Part shown: in pieces, positions 8,627-18,330 of the stretch
How the letters are laid out: each line of letters opens with the position of its first letter
Position numbering within the stretch: position 1 is the first letter of the stretch
Source: Selenomonas sp. GACV-9
GTDB lineage: Bacteria > Bacillota > Negativicutes > Selenomonadales > Selenomonadaceae
Length of the DNA stretch: 64,000 nt
Assembly (NCBI GenBank): GCA_900116485.1
Contig: FPAX01000001.1
Location: 558,001 to 622,000 of the forward strand
Reading direction: 5' to 3'
Notes under the pieces: generated by a model
Told to the model about the DNA's origin: nothing
Database searches by the model: none
The model's input: only the letters and a program-made list of their open reading frames with translations
Position numbers and translations under genes: made by a program

Positions 8627-10957
8627 ATGTCTCTTTTCCATAGCAAAGTATACGGCATCGTCCAGGGCGTGGGCTTCCGTCCGTTTGTCGACCGGCTGGC
8701 CACGCGGTTCCATATCCTCGGCAGTGTCTGCAACAAGGGCCCCTACGTCGAGATTTTCGCCCAGGGCACAGACGAAGCTGTCCAAGCCTTCCTCTCCGCC
8801 ATTGAAAAGGAGCCGCCTGAGCGAGCCACCATCTTAAAGCTTGACACCGAACGGCTCGCGGTGCCTGAGACCTACACGAGCTTTGCCATCATCGAGAGCG
8901 CCAAAGAGCGCGGCGATATTTTCGTCTCCCCTGATATCGCCACCTGCGACAAATGCCGCGCCGAACTCTTTGACAAGCAGGACCGCCGTTATCTACATCC
9001 GTTCATCAACTGCACGGCCTGCGGCCCACGGCTCACGATTCTCGACGCCATGCCCTACGACCGTGAGCGCACCAGCATGGGCGAATTTCCCCTGTGCCCG
9101 GATTGCGAAAAAGAATACACAAGTCCTGCTACCCGCCGCTATGACGCCCAGCCAGTCTGCTGTAACCACTGCGGCCCCGAGGTCTATATCATCGGCAAGG
9201 ATGACTGCCGTGGCGCTGCGGCCATCACGCGCACGCGCCAGACCATCGCTGATGGCGGCATCGTCGCCATCAAGGGCATCGGCGGGTTCCACCTCGCCTG
9301 TGATGCCAGCAATGAGACAGCAGTCATGCGTCTACGGACACTAAAGCACCGCCCCGTCAAGCCCTTTGCCGTCATGATGCGGGATATGGCTGCCATCCGC
9401 CGCGAGTGCCAGCTCGAAGACGGGCAGGAGGAAATGCTGACGGGACACCAGAAGCCCATCCTGCTGCTGAAGCGCAGGGCTGGCGGCCAGCTCAGTGACA
9501 GCGTCGCCCCGGGCAATCCCAAGGTCGGTGTCATGCTGCCCTACGCCCCTGTGCAGATGCTGCTGTTCGACTATCCCGACGGCATCACGATGCCGGATGC
9601 CCTGATCATGACCAGCGGCAATCCCGCTGGTGCCCCCATCTGCCGCGACGATAAGGGCGCTGTCGAAGCGCTGTCGGGCTTTACGGACCTGATGCTGTCC
9701 CATAACCGCAAGATCCGCATCCGCGCCGACGATACCGTCATGGACTGGCTTGACGGGAAGCCCTATATGATCCGGCGCAGCCGTGGCTTTGCGCCGCTGC
9801 CCTTTATGCTGAAGAACGACTTCCACGGACAGGTGCTCGGCATCGGCGGCGAGCTCAAGAACACTTTCTGCGTGGGCTCGAACAATCTCTTCTATCCCTC
9901 GCCCTATGTGGGCGATATGAGCGACCTGCGCACCATGCAGGCCCTGCGTGAGACCATCGGCCGGCTCACGGAGCTGCTCGAAAACGAACCGGCCATCGTG
10001 GCCTGCGATATGCATCCCCGCTACAACACCACGGCCATCGCCCAAGAGCTCGGGCTCCCGCTGTTCCCGGTCCAGCATCATTACGCGCACATTCTCTCCT
10101 GTATGGCCGAAAACGACTGCGATGAACCGGTCATCGGCGTGAGCTTCGACGGCACCGGCTATGGCACCGACGGCACGATCTGGGGCGGCGAGATCCTGCG
10201 GGCCAGCTACGCAGGCTTCACACGGCTCGGCCATATCGCCCCGTTCCTGCAGACCGGCGGCGACAAGGCAGCCACCGAAGGCTGGCGCGTCGCCATCGCC
10301 ATGCTCTACGGACTCTATCATGACAAGGAAAAAGTCGCCTCCCTTGCCGCCAGGCTAAACCTCTGCGCAGCGAAGGAGCTGCCCGCTCAGTTCTTTATGG
10401 CTGACAACAAGGTCAATGCCATCCGCTCGACCAGTGCGGGACGCCTCTACGATGCAGTCAGTGCGCTGCTCGGCATCCGCACCAGCTCGACCTTCGAAGG
10501 CGAGGCCTCGATGTACCTGGAGTTTGCTGCTGAAAACTATCTTGCCGCGCAGGGCCTTGCCCCGCAGACGATAAATCTTGACTTGTCAGCACCTGCCCTT
10601 CACCGGCTTGACTTGTCAAAATCTGACCAGTCAATCATCCTGGCCACCGACGAGCTCTTCCGCTATATCCTTACCGAACGGCTGGCAGGAACCGACCCGC
10701 AGAAGCTGGCGTTCCTCTTCCATACCGGCCTTGCCGCCTGCATCACCGCCGCCTGCGATAAGGCGCGGAAGCACACGGGCCTTACCACCTGCGCGCTCTC
10801 GGGCGGCGTCTTCCAGAATCATCTGCTGGTCACGCTGGTTGCCAAGGACCTTGCGGCCAAGGGCTTCCGCGTCCTGCGCCACAGCCTCATCCCGCCCAAC
10901 GACGGCGGCATCTGCCTGGGCCAGGCTGTAGCTGCCATGTACCATATAAACCACTGA
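8627..10957 (+). CDS. hypF: [NiFe]-hydrogenase maturation carbamoyltransferase HypF
   Basis: Makes the thiocarboxamide on HypE from carbamoyl phosphate, for the CN ligands of [NiFe]-hydrogenase. Full length (776 residues). Domains: acylphosphatase (about 1-90, VQGVGFRPFV), double zinc-finger region (CDKC, CTAC, CPDC, CNHC, about 104-185), YrdC-like domain (about 195-390) and Kae1-like C-terminal domain (VQHHYAH, GVSFDGTGYG, LSGGVFQNHLL). No other hyp gene or hydrogenase is in the window, so it is an orphan here. A variable loop at residues about 650-670 carries three copies of the dispersed palindrome within 57 bases. Confidence 0.96.
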   Translation: MSLFHSKVYGIVQGVGFRPFVDRLATRFHILGSVCNKGPYVEIFAQGTDEAVQAFLSAIEKEPPERATILKLDTERLAVPETYTSFAIIESAKERGDIFVSPDIATCDKCRAELFDKQDRRYLHPFINCTACGPRLTILDAMPYDRERTSMGEFPLCPDCEKEYTSPATRRYDAQPVCCNHCGPEVYIIGKDDCRGAAAITRTRQTIADGGIVAIKGIGGFHLACDASNETAVMRLRTLKHRPVKPFAVMMRDMAAIRRECQLEDGQEEMLTGHQKPILLLKRRAGGQLSDSVAPGNPKVGVMLPYAPVQMLLFDYPDGITMPDALIMTSGNPAGAPICRDDKGAVEALSGFTDLMLSHNRKIRIRADDTVMDWLDGKPYMIRRSRGFAPLPFMLKNDFHGQVLGIGGELKNTFCVGSNNLFYPSPYVGDMSDLRTMQALRETIGRLTELLENEPAIVACDMHPRYNTTAIAQELGLPLFPVQHHYAHILSCMAENDCDEPVIGVSFDGTGYGTDGTIWGGEILRASYAGFTRLGHIAPFLQTGGDKAATEGWRVAIAMLYGLYHDKEKVASLAARLNLCAAKELPAQFFMADNKVNAIRSTSAGRLYDAVSALLGIRTSSTFEGEASMYLEFAAENYLAAQGLAPQTINLDLSAPALHRLDLSKSDQSIILATDELFRYILTERLAGTDPQKLAFLFHTGLAACITAACDKARKHTGLTTCALSGGVFQNHLLVTLVAKDLAAKGFRVLRHSLIPPNDGGICLGQAVAAMYHINH
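10578..10634. repeat. Three TTGAC-NN-GTCAA palindromes inside hypF
   Basis: TTGACTTGTCAG (10578-10589), TTGACTTGTCAA (10608-10619) and CTGACCAGTCAA (10623-10634). They are read in frame as variants of DLS and DQS in a loop between conserved Kae1-domain blocks. Confidence 0.85.
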
Positions 10958-10991
10958 AAAATGGCCTTTCCGCCAAGGGAAGGCCATTTTT
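10957..10991. terminator. hypF terminator
   Basis: Stem AAAAATGGCCTT with its complement at 10980-10991, small loop and flanking A/T runs on both strands. Serves hypF and the convergent TPR gene. Confidence 0.9.
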
Positions 10992-11009
10992 CGTACCCGT
11001 TAATAGAAT

Positions 11010-11864
11010 TTAATGCATTTCACTGCCCAGCTGTTTATTGATTCCATCCAGAAGCTCCTTGAGTTCCTTGCTTTCCGTGAGCTTATAGGCAATGTCAAGG
11101 AAATACGAGGCATGCTGGAGCTTCTTGTTCGCCAGCATGGTCTTGCCGTAAAGCATGGCCGTCTCGATGATCTTGGCATCGGGGCCGATCGGGAACTGGT
11201 ATTTCTCGCCGTAGGAACGCATCGCCCCCAGGGAAGGACGCGTTGCTTCGCCCTTTGTCTCATCGTAGATATACTTGAGCTCGTTCTCCGCCTGGAAGCG
11301 GCCCTCCGCCTCGGCAAAGGTCATGCTGAGCAGATAGCAGCCGACGGCCTCATCCCACATCTGCTTTTCGACGAAGTAATAGCCGAGATTGCGATAGCAA
11401 TGGGCAATCTCACGGCGCTTGTAGCAGATGGAGAAAATCTTCGTGGTGAGCTGCTTGAAGGTCTCCATATCCTTCTTCTGCTTATAGACTTCCGCATGTT
11501 CAAAGGCGATGTCGGCGCTCATCGGATTCCAGTCCATAGCAATGGCCAGTGCCTCCTCGGCTTTGTCAAGCTCGCCGAGCTCCAGAAGCACCGAGCCATA
11601 CATCGCATAGAGCCGGTTCACTGGCTCCTCGATATCGGCCACCGGCTGGATTTCCGGATGCTGGCTCTGGAACATGACCATTTCCATCAACGTATTGAAA
11701 TCGTAATAATCGGCCTGTCCATCCGCATAGAGATTGAGCGCCTCGATGCGCTCGATTTCCTTCTTGAGGATCGCTGCGGCCTCTTCTGTATTCTTGTTCT
11801 CACAGGCATCGACGGCCTGCGTGATAGCCGCATTGATTTCCTGTGTCAGGGCTGATTCTTTCAT
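11010..11864 (-). CDS. TPR-like protein of unknown function
   Basis: Cytoplasmic, acidic, almost entirely helical protein of 284 residues. Repeating helix pairs resemble tetratricopeptides (LELGELDKAEEALAIAMDWN at about 115-134; MWDEAVGCYLLSMTFAEAEG further on). No catalytic motif or signal peptide. ATG 11864 is preceded by AGGAGGG; the longer frame starts without a site. Likely a protein-interaction scaffold. It lies directly after the chemoreceptor gene in the same direction but is separated from it by a terminator. Confidence 0.7.
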   Translation of the reverse strand: MKESALTQEINAAITQAVDACENKNTEEAAAILKKEIERIEALNLYADGQADYYDFNTLMEMVMFQSQHPEIQPVADIEEPVNRLYAMYGSVLLELGELDKAEEALAIAMDWNPMSADIAFEHAEVYKQKKDMETFKQLTTKIFSICYKRREIAHCYRNLGYYFVEKQMWDEAVGCYLLSMTFAEAEGRFQAENELKYIYDETKGEATRPSLGAMRSYGEKYQFPIGPDAKIIETAMLYGKTMLANKKLQHASYFLDIAYKLTESKELKELLDGINKQLGSEMH

Positions 11865-11932
11865 CTGCGTGATACCCTCCTGTCCTAATGTCACATTCGT
11901 ATATTGTACCACAAAGTGCCCCAAAACGAAAA

Positions 11933-11969
11933 TGCACCGCCGCGTGATATCGTATCACACGGCGGTGCA
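11933..11969 (-). terminator. Terminator after the chemoreceptor gene
   Basis: Near-perfect 17-bp stem with a TCG loop (TGCACCGCCG... paired with ...CGGCGGTGCA). On the minus strand it is followed by TTTTCGTTTT. Confidence 0.85.
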
Positions 11970-11977
11970 TCCTATCC

Positions 11978-12000
11978 GGACCAGTCACAAGACCGGTCAA
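11978..12000. repeat. Two degenerate palindrome copies after mcp
   Basis: GGACCAGTCA (11978-11987) and AGACCGGTCAA (11990-12000), each one base off the core. They lie between the chemoreceptor stop and its terminator. Confidence 0.5.
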
Positions 12001-12003
12001 TCA

Positions 12004-14076
12004 TCAGAATTTAAAGCGGTTGGCCTCATTCTGCAGCTCGTCAGCCATGCGCGAAAGCTGCTGGCTCGAAGCGGCAATCTCTTCCATCGAAGCCGACTGC
12101 TCTTCGGTGGCGGCCGAAATCGAGGAGATGTTCTCGGTGATGCGTTTCGTGGAAGCCTCGACATTCTCGGCATCCTTGAGCACCGACATGCTCGCATCGG
12201 CCACCTTGTTGGCATTACTTGCCGACTCCTTGACCATCTCATCGACGATGCGGATATGCTCGGCAATGACCTTGAACTGGTCGCCAGCTTCCTTGACAGC
12301 CTGGCTGCCTACCCGTACCTGCTCGGTACCGGCATTCATCGAATCGACTGCCTGGATTGTGACCTTCTGGACACCGCCGATCTTCTGGGCGATCTCCTGA
12401 GCAGCCTCGGAGGACTGCTCAGCCAGCTTGCGGACCTCATCGGCAACGACCGAGAAGCCGCGGCCCTGCTCACCAGCACGGGCTGCCTCGATGGCAGCAT
12501 TGAGTGCCAGCAGGTTCGTCTGCTCAGCGATGCTCTGGATCGTGCTGACGATCTCGCCGATCTCTTCCGAGCGGCGGCCCAGCTCGCCGACAGCAGCTGC
12601 CGACTCATTGACCGTACCGAATACTTCGCGCATCTTGTTGACGGCGTCCTCGATGGCGGCAACGCCCTCGAAGGCAGCCGTGCCAGCCTTGCTCGAAGTC
12701 TTGCTGATATGCTCGGAGGCCTCCGCGATGTTCGTGACCTGCTCGGTCATGTTGCGGATATGGCCGACAACACCAGTCATCGTCTCATTCTGCGTATTGG
12801 CCGACTCAGCGATATCGCCGACGCGCTCAGCCACATGGGTGATGGTCTGGGCGACCTGCTCGACACCATGGGACATCTGGCCCGAGGAGTTCGATACCTC
12901 GTCGGCACTGCCCTTGATCTGGCCCAGCAGCTTCTTGAGCTCGTCCGACATCTTGTGGAACGAACGGGCCAGGTTGCCGATCTCATCATCGGTCTCGATG
13001 GTCAGGTCATTCTGGCGCAGGTCGCCATTGGCGATGCGGCCAGCCGACTGCTCGAGGCCGCGCAGCGGCGAAACGATGATGTTCGAGATCCACATGGTCG
13101 CGAAGAAGATCAGCACCAGCGCTACGACGAGCACTACAGCCAGCGTCATGCGCATGCTGTTGACGCTCGACATAAGCTGGCTCCTATCGACAATCGTCAG
13201 ATACTTGTAGCCCGTCTTATCGGATACATAAATATTGACAAATTTCTTCGAACCATCCAGCTCGATTTCCTGCAAACCTTTAGCGCTCATGTTGATTGAC
13301 GCGATATCGCCAAGCTCAGACTCTTCGAGCTTCTTGAAGGCTGCATCTGGATGTTTCGGATCGGCAATGATGACATTGTCCGCATCGAGCATCATCAGAT
13401 AGCCCGTCTCGCCGACCTTGATCTGCGAAATCATGTCCGTGACTACCGGCAGGTCAATGTTTAAGCCCAGGACACCAAGCGGCTGCCCCGACATATCCTT
13501 GACCGTAGCGAAGATGCCGACCGTCGGCGTACCCTTCGAAGTCTTGAACGGCTTCGTGATGCGCACAGCATTCGTGTCAGCCATGCTCTCCTTGAACCAG
13601 TCACGCTTACGGGAATCATAGCCCTTCTTGCGCTTTACGGCCGGATACTGCAGGTAGCCGCCATCGGTCGTACCATAGCTGACAACGGAAATGACGCCCT
13701 TATTGGCCTCCGCCATACGCTGGAACAGCTGATAGGCCTGCAACTCAAAGCCGCCCTTGGCCTGCGGATCCATGGCAATCATGCCATCGGCGCCAGCCTC
13801 ACCATCGATATACACCGTGACGCCGCCACCGTTTCTGAGGATTGGATCGTTGGCCATATTGACAAGGCCATCGCGCAGACCGCGCAGGAAAAGATCCATC
13901 GACGTATCTACCTGCGTTGCCTGCAAATCCGTCTCCTCAACAAAGTTTTCCATCTCATGATTCGTGATGATGCGATCGAGGACAATGCCCAATACCAGCA
14001 TCGTCGCTACAAATACCACCGAAACAAGAACCATGATTTTCTGTTTGACACTGAAACGTGCCAGAAGTTCTTCCAT
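12004..14076 (-). CDS. Methyl-accepting chemotaxis protein
   Basis: Inner-membrane chemoreceptor of 690 residues. It has an N-terminal membrane segment ([20 protein letters not shown]), an extracytoplasmic double-Cache sensor (about 35-285, [19 protein letters not shown]), a second membrane segment ([20 protein letters not shown]), a HAMP domain and the signalling hairpin with [19 protein letters not shown] and [15 protein letters not shown] 14076 follows AAGGAGATGATAGG. There are no che or flagellar genes beside it. The ligand is unknown; dCache domains often bind amino acids or related small molecules. Confidence 0.95.
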   Translation of the reverse strand: MEELLARFSVKQKIMVLVSVVFVATMLVLGIVLDRIITNHEMENFVEETDLQATQVDTSMDLFLRGLRDGLVNMANDPILRNGGGVTVYIDGEAGADGMIAMDPQAKGGFELQAYQLFQRMAEANKGVISVVSYGTTDGGYLQYPAVKRKKGYDSRKRDWFKESMADTNAVRITKPFKTSKGTPTVGIFATVKDMSGQPLGVLGLNIDLPVVTDMISQIKVGETGYLMMLDADNVIIADPKHPDAAFKKLEESELGDIASINMSAKGLQEIELDGSKKFVNIYVSDKTGYKYLTIVDRSQLMSSVNSMRMTLAVVLVVALVLIFFATMWISNIIVSPLRGLEQSAGRIANGDLRQNDLTIETDDEIGNLARSFHKMSDELKKLLGQIKGSADEVSNSSGQMSHGVEQVAQTITHVAERVGDIAESANTQNETMTGVVGHIRNMTEQVTNIAEASEHISKTSSKAGTAAFEGVAAIEDAVNKMREVFGTVNESAAAVGELGRRSEEIGEIVSTIQSIAEQTNLLALNAAIEAARAGEQGRGFSVVADEVRKLAEQSSEAAQEIAQKIGGVQKVTIQAVDSMNAGTEQVRVGSQAVKEAGDQFKVIAEHIRIVDEMVKESASNANKVADASMSVLKDAENVEASTKRITENISSISAATEEQSASMEEIAASSQQLSRMADELQNEANRFKF

Positions 14077-14215
14077 CCTATCATCTCCTTATTCTTTCAT
14101 CGAGACCCCAAATCTTACACCGGCCAAATGCCAGTATAATCCTACGATACCTCTTTTATACGACAATCATGTACAAAATTCCTTCTGCCCCTCCATCTTT
14201 TTCCCACAAAGAAGC

Positions 14216-14258
14216 AAACCCATGGGCCAGCGGCTGACAGCCGCTATTGCCTATGGGT
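14216..14258 (-). terminator. Terminator of the ylxM-trmD operon
   Basis: Imperfect long hairpin (ACCCAT...ATGGGT with inner AGCGGCTG/CAGCCGCT) just after the trmD stop, followed on the minus strand by TTTGCTTCTTT. No rplS follows trmD, unlike many Firmicutes. Confidence 0.65.
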
Positions 14259-14270
14259 TGGAATTTGTTG

Positions 14271-15017
14271 CTAACAGTCTGTACCGCTTTCCTGACGGTT
14301 CAGGAAAATACGGTCTTTTTCACTAAGCTCGGCCTTTTCCAGCAGATCCGGCCGGTATTTTTTCGTCACCAAGAGCGACTGCTCACGGCGCCACTGCCGG
14401 ATTCTGGCATGATTGCCGGACAGCAGCACCTCCGGTACGGCCATGCCTTCAAATTCGCGCGGCCGCGTGTACTGCGGAAACTCCAGCAGACCGTCGTAAA
14501 ACGAATCGGTCGGCGCCGAATCCGGCGCACCGAGTACGCCCGGCAGCATGCGCGACACCGCATCGGTGATGACCATAGCTGGCAGCTCGCCGCCCGTCAG
14601 GATGAAGTCGCCAATCGAGATGGCTTCATCGGCGAGCTTATAGATGCGCGCATCGAACCCCTCGTAATGGCCGCAGATAAAGACGAGCTGATCGTAACCG
14701 GCTAGCTCCTTGGCCTTTTCCTGCGTGAAGGTCGGCCCCGACGGGTCCATGATCAGCACGCGGCGGCTGGCGGCAAACTCCTCCGTCTTTGCCAGCACAT
14801 CACGCACAGCCTTGTACATCGGCTCAGGCTTTATGACCATGCCCGCACCACCGCCAAACGGCGTGTCATCGACGTGATGGTGCTTGTCTTCCGTATAATC
14901 ACGAAAATTCGTGAAGTGGATGTCGAGGATGCCATTGTCCACCGCACGCTTCGTGATGCTGTCGCCGAATGGCCCGGCAAACATCTCCGGAAAAATCGTC
15001 ACCATATCAATGCGCAT
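14271..15017 (-). CDS. trmD: tRNA (guanine-N1)-methyltransferase
   Basis: Methylates G37 of tRNAs with the S-adenosylmethionine donor, preventing frameshifting. SPOUT-family knot sequences are clear: LVFICGHYEGFDARI and ISIGDFILTGGELPAMV, and the start RIDMVTIFPEMF. ATG 15017 has GGAGAT upstream and overlaps the rimM stop by 11 bases. The protein is 248 residues, the usual length. Last gene of the ffh operon. Confidence 0.96.
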   Translation of the reverse strand: MRIDMVTIFPEMFAGPFGDSITKRAVDNGILDIHFTNFRDYTEDKHHHVDDTPFGGGAGMVIKPEPMYKAVRDVLAKTEEFAASRRVLIMDPSGPTFTQEKAKELAGYDQLVFICGHYEGFDARIYKLADEAISIGDFILTGGELPAMVITDAVSRMLPGVLGAPDSAPTDSFYDGLLEFPQYTRPREFEGMAVPEVLLSGNHARIRQWRREQSLLVTKKYRPDLLEKAELSEKDRIFLNRQESGTDC

Positions 15018-15534
15018 CGGAAATCTCCTCCGGCATATCGACAACCATGCGGCCGCCAGCCACGTCGATTTCCTTGACAACAGCCTTGAGCGCCGGTATC
15101 AAAAGCTCCCCGCCATCGGTGCGGCGCGCCTGATACACATCGTTGCTGCCCGTGCGCAGGACATTCTCCACTTGACCAAGCTCCCTGCCTTCGCTGTCAT
15201 AGACCGTAAGGCCGATGATGTCGAAGGTGTAGAACTCGCCCTCAGAGAGCGGCGCCGCCTCACTGCGGTCCACCGTGAGCAGCTTCCCCGTCAGGCGCAT
15301 AGCGTCTTCGCGGACCGGATACTCGCGGAACTTCATCAGCACGTACTGCTTATGATACTTGCAGCTTTCCACATGCAGCAGCTCATCGCCCACCATGACT
15401 TCCTTCATCGACGCAAAACGCTCGGTGAAATCCGTCAGCGGGATGATGCGCATCTCGCCATGGATGCCATGGGCCGCACCGACCTTGCCGATGGTGACGC
15501 GCTTCTTAGCTGCGGATGGCGATAATCTTGTCAT
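15007..15534 (-). CDS. rimM: 16S rRNA processing protein RimM
   Basis: Assists 30S maturation by binding S19. It has the N-terminal barrel (VTIGKVGAAHGIHGEMRI) and C-terminal PRC-barrel (DIIGLTVYDSEGRELGQVENVL). The ATG at 15534 overlaps the ylqD gene by 29 bases; there is no better ATG near the conserved VTIGKV, so the short N-terminal extension is uncertain. It overlaps trmD downstream. Confidence 0.94.
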   Translation of the reverse strand: MTRLSPSAAKKRVTIGKVGAAHGIHGEMRIIPLTDFTERFASMKEVMVGDELLHVESCKYHKQYVLMKFREYPVREDAMRLTGKLLTVDRSEAAPLSEGEFYTFDIIGLTVYDSEGRELGQVENVLRTGSNDVYQARRTDGGELLIPALKAVVKEIDVAGGRMVVDMPEEISDAH

Positions 15535-15937
15535 CTTCCACCAGCACTTCCACATTCATGAGTTCGCGCATGTCATCGCCCACATGGACGTCAACCTGGC
15601 GCTCCAGCGTTCCCTGTACGATCTCAGCACCGAGAACGAGTTTCTCCGTCTCTTCTTTGCGGGCCAGTGCTTCCTCACGGTACTGCAAGCGCTTCTGGCG
15701 CTCCTGGCCGAAATGCGCCTGGATGGACTGCAAACGCTGAATCTCCTCCGGCGTCGGGTTCTCCGCATCCTGCGGCTGGTTCTCCTGCATCACGCGTTTT
15801 TCCTGGATGTTGAGCTGCTGAACTTCGAGCTCCGCGCGGTTGATGCCCTCTTCGAGATCGCCGATGATCTTAGCCTTGAGCTTTTCCGTAAGTTTTGCCT
15901 TAATGGTTACCGGCATTTTCAGTGAAATCATATCCAT
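15506..15937 (-). CDS. ylqD: YlqD-family protein
   Basis: 143-residue, highly charged, coiled-coil-rich protein (EEGINRAELEVQQLNIQEKR; QRKRLQ-like heptads) matching the YlqD family, which sits in this same operon position in Bacillus. Function unknown. ATG 15937 is preceded by GTAGGAGGAA. A hairpin lies between it and khpA. Confidence 0.8.
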   Translation of the reverse strand: MDMISLKMPVTIKAKLTEKLKAKIIGDLEEGINRAELEVQQLNIQEKRVMQENQPQDAENPTPEEIQRLQSIQAHFGQERQKRLQYREEALARKEETEKLVLGAEIVQGTLERQVDVHVGDDMRELMNVEVLVEDDKIIAIRS

Positions 15938-15959
15938 GACAGTTCCTCCTACATAGAAA

Positions 15960-15995
15960 TAGCGGCTAAGCCCATGAAATCATGAGCCTGCCGCT
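15960..15995 (-). other. Intergenic hairpin between khpA and ylqD
   Basis: AGCGGC...GCCGCT arms with an inner CATGA/TCATG stem. No T-run follows, so it is more likely an RNA-processing or stability element within the operon than a terminator. Confidence 0.4.
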
Positions 15996-16002
15996 GTTTC
16001 AT

Positions 16003-16230
16003 CTAAATAATCTCAACCGTGACTTTGGTATTCTCCCGGGTGGCCGCGGCTTTGACCACGGTGCGCATAGCTTTCGCGATGCGACCCTGACGCCCGATGA
16101 CCTTACCCATATCATCCTCAGCAACACGAAGTTCGAGCACGGTCTGCCCATCTTCCTGTCTTTCGTCCACACGGACGGCCTCGGGATGATCCACTAAGGA
16201 TTTGGCGATAACTTCAACAAGTTCTTTCAT
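16003..16230 (-). CDS. khpA: KH-domain RNA-binding protein KhpA
   Basis: 75 residues, a single KH domain with the GxxG loop (VIGRQGRIAKAMRTVVKAA). In Firmicutes KhpA pairs with KhpB/Jag and binds many RNAs. Its position between rpsP and rimM is the conserved one. Confidence 0.92.
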   Translation of the reverse strand: MKELVEVIAKSLVDHPEAVRVDERQEDGQTVLELRVAEDDMGKVIGRQGRIAKAMRTVVKAAATRENTKVTVEII

Positions 16231-16244
16231 GTTGAGCCTCCCAA

Positions 16245-16517
16245 TTATTTCTTAGCTTTTGCTTCAGCAAACTTAGCCATGATGCCCTGCTTGCTGAGGA
16301 GATTTTTAACGGTATCCGTCGGCTGAGCGCCTTTGTTCATCCAATCAAGAACCTTAGCCTCGTCGATGCTGACTGCTGCCGGCTGCTTGTTCGGATCGTA
16401 GTTACCGAGAATCTCGATGAAACGACCATCACGCGGAGCACGGGAATCAGCTACAACGATGCGATAGAACGGGTTCTTTTTTGCACCCATACGGTTCAAA
16501 CGAATCTTTACTGCCAT
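16245..16517 (-). CDS. rpsP: 30S ribosomal protein S16
   Basis: 90 residues beginning [20 protein letters not shown], the diagnostic S16 N-terminus, with [18 protein letters not shown] following. It is 14 bases upstream of khpA and preceded by GAAAGGTGG. Length and operon context are standard. Confidence 0.98.
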   Translation of the reverse strand: MAVKIRLNRMGAKKNPFYRIVVADSRAPRDGRFIEILGNYDPNKQPAAVSIDEAKVLDWMNKGAQPTDTVKNLLSKQGIMAKFAEAKAKK

Positions 16518-16559
16518 GAAATTTCACCACCTTTCGTAGGAAAAGTAAATCTATAAAAA

Positions 16560-17948
16560 TTAATGCATGAACGGAAGTTTTGGGAAACCGCCGCCCAGGC
16601 CGCCAAGTGCTCCCATACCTGGGAACCCTTTCTTGCCCTTCTGCATCTTTTTCATTTTCTTCATCATCTTCTTCATCTCGCCGAACTGCTTCAAGAGCTT
16701 ATTGACGTCCTGGACGCGAGTACCGGAGCCCATGGCGATACGCTTGCGGCGGCTGCCGTTGATGATATCGATATTGGCACGCTCGGCCGGCGTCATCGAC
16801 TTGATGATGGCCTCAATCTGGCGCATCTCCTTGCCGTCGAGATCGATATCCTGACCTTCAAGCTGCTTCTTGAGACCGCCCATGCCAGGAATCATGCCGA
16901 GGATACTCTCCAGCGAGCCCAGTTTCTTGACTTGCTGCATCTGCGAGAGGAAATCATCAAGGGTAAACTCATCCTTGCGGAGCTTGCGCTCCATCTTCTT
17001 GGCCTCTTCCATGTCGAAGGTCTGCTGTGCCTTCTCCACCAGCGAGAGCACATCGCCCATGCCGAGGATACGCGATGCCATGCGATCCGGATGGAAGGGC
17101 TGCAGAGCCTCCAGCTTTTCACCCATACCAACGAACTTGATTGGTACGCTCGTGACAGCTTTGACGGAAAGGGCCGCACCACCGCGGGCATCACCGTCGA
17201 GCTTCGTCATGACGACACCGTCAAGGCCGAGAGAATCGTTGAAGGCCTGCGCCACATTGACCGATTCCTGACCAGTCATCGCATCAACGACCAGCAGGAT
17301 CTCATGAGGCTTGACCTCAGCCTTGATATCACGCAGCTCCTGCATGAGCTTTTCGTCAATCTGCAGGCGGCCAGCGGTATCGATGATGATGACATCATTC
17401 GCATGGGACTGGGAGTAAGCAATCGAATTCTTGGCAATCGTTACGGCATCAGTGCCCTGCTCCATCGTGAATACCGGAAGCTCGAGCTGCTTGCCGACGA
17501 CCTGCAACTGTTTGATAGCCGCCGGACGGTAAATGTCGCAGGCAACGAGCAACGGACGCTTGCCCTGTTTCTTCAAGGCAAGGCCGAGTTTACCGGCAGA
17601 CGTCGTCTTACCGGCGCCCTGCAAACCAACCATCATGATGACAGTCGGCGGATTCGGGCTCATATTGATACGGCTCTGCGTACCTCCCATGAGGTTCGTG
17701 AGCTCTTCATCAACAATCTTGATAACGACCTGAGCCGGCGTCAGCGTCTCCAGGATATCCTGGCCGATAGCCCGCTCCTTGACGGTCTTTATGAACTGTT
17801 TGACTACCTTGAAGTTGACGTCGGCCTCGAGAAGGGCCATACGCACCTCACGCATGGCTTCGTTGACATCATCTTCTGTCAGCTTGCCATGGCCGCGGAG
17901 CTTCTTGAATGTCTCCTGCAGGCGATCGGATAAACTCTCAAAAATCAA
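16560..17948 (-). CDS. ffh: Signal recognition particle protein Ffh (SRP54)
   Basis: GTPase that delivers signal-sequence-bearing ribosomes to FtsY. NG domain: GLQGAGKTTSAGKL P-loop at about 107-120, DTAGRL, TKLDGDARGG. Methionine-rich M domain at the C-terminus (MKKMMKKMKKMQKGKKGFPGM). 462 residues. Its start overlaps the end of ylxM by four bases. The 4.5S RNA gene is not in this window. Confidence 0.98.
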   Translation of the reverse strand: MIFESLSDRLQETFKKLRGHGKLTEDDVNEAMREVRMALLEADVNFKVVKQFIKTVKERAIGQDILETLTPAQVVIKIVDEELTNLMGGTQSRINMSPNPPTVIMMVGLQGAGKTTSAGKLGLALKKQGKRPLLVACDIYRPAAIKQLQVVGKQLELPVFTMEQGTDAVTIAKNSIAYSQSHANDVIIIDTAGRLQIDEKLMQELRDIKAEVKPHEILLVVDAMTGQESVNVAQAFNDSLGLDGVVMTKLDGDARGGAALSVKAVTSVPIKFVGMGEKLEALQPFHPDRMASRILGMGDVLSLVEKAQQTFDMEEAKKMERKLRKDEFTLDDFLSQMQQVKKLGSLESILGMIPGMGGLKKQLEGQDIDLDGKEMRQIEAIIKSMTPAERANIDIINGSRRKRIAMGSGTRVQDVNKLLKQFGEMKKMMKKMKKMQKGKKGFPGMGALGGLGGGFPKLPFMH

Positions 17949-18307
17949 AGCGATACCTCCTGACTACGCCCCAAGAATGGCGCGAGCCGGTCGAGAACCT
18001 CAGCGACAGCCGCCTCGTTGCTGGGCTGTCTGAGTCCTTCGATGGATTCATATATTTTCGCCAGTTCCTGACGCTCCTCTTGATAGCGCTGCGCCAGTCC
18101 CAGCTTTTCCTCATAAGCTTCCATAGCCTTCTGTGACCGATGGATGTTATCGTAGACGGCCTGCCGGGAAATCCCCAGTTCTTCGCCAATCTCCGATAAA
18201 GAGAAATCTTCAAACAGATGCATGCGCAGGCATTCCTGCTGCTTTTCAGTCAAAAGCGCCCCATACAGGTCAAACAAAGCCGACAGATATAAAAGCTGCT
18301 CCATCAT
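17945..18307 (-). CDS. ylxM: YlxM-family SRP-associated HTH protein
   Basis: 120 residues with a sigma-70 region-4-like helix-turn-helix (LSEIGEELGISRQAVYDNIHR, about 39-59), a glutamate/lysine-rich tail, and the family's usual position just before ffh. ATG at 18307, or 18304, follows AGGTGATAGGA; the upstream extension of the frame lies in the leader. In streptococci YlxM modulates SRP activity. Confidence 0.93.
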   Translation of the reverse strand: MMEQLLYLSALFDLYGALLTEKQQECLRMHLFEDFSLSEIGEELGISRQAVYDNIHRSQKAMEAYEEKLGLAQRYQEERQELAKIYESIEGLRQPSNEAAVAEVLDRLAPFLGRSQEVSL

Positions 18308-18330
18308 TCCTATCACCTGTTTTACAAAAA

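Noticed and set aside
9341..10321. 326-residue frame antisense to hypF
   Set aside because: Composition typical of a reverse shadow; hypF is well supported.
11734..13299. 521-residue frame antisense to the chemoreceptor
   Set aside because: It follows the repetitive codons of the signalling domain and crosses a terminator.
16563..17933. 456-residue frame antisense to ffh
   Set aside because: Exact mirror of an essential gene with no start signals.
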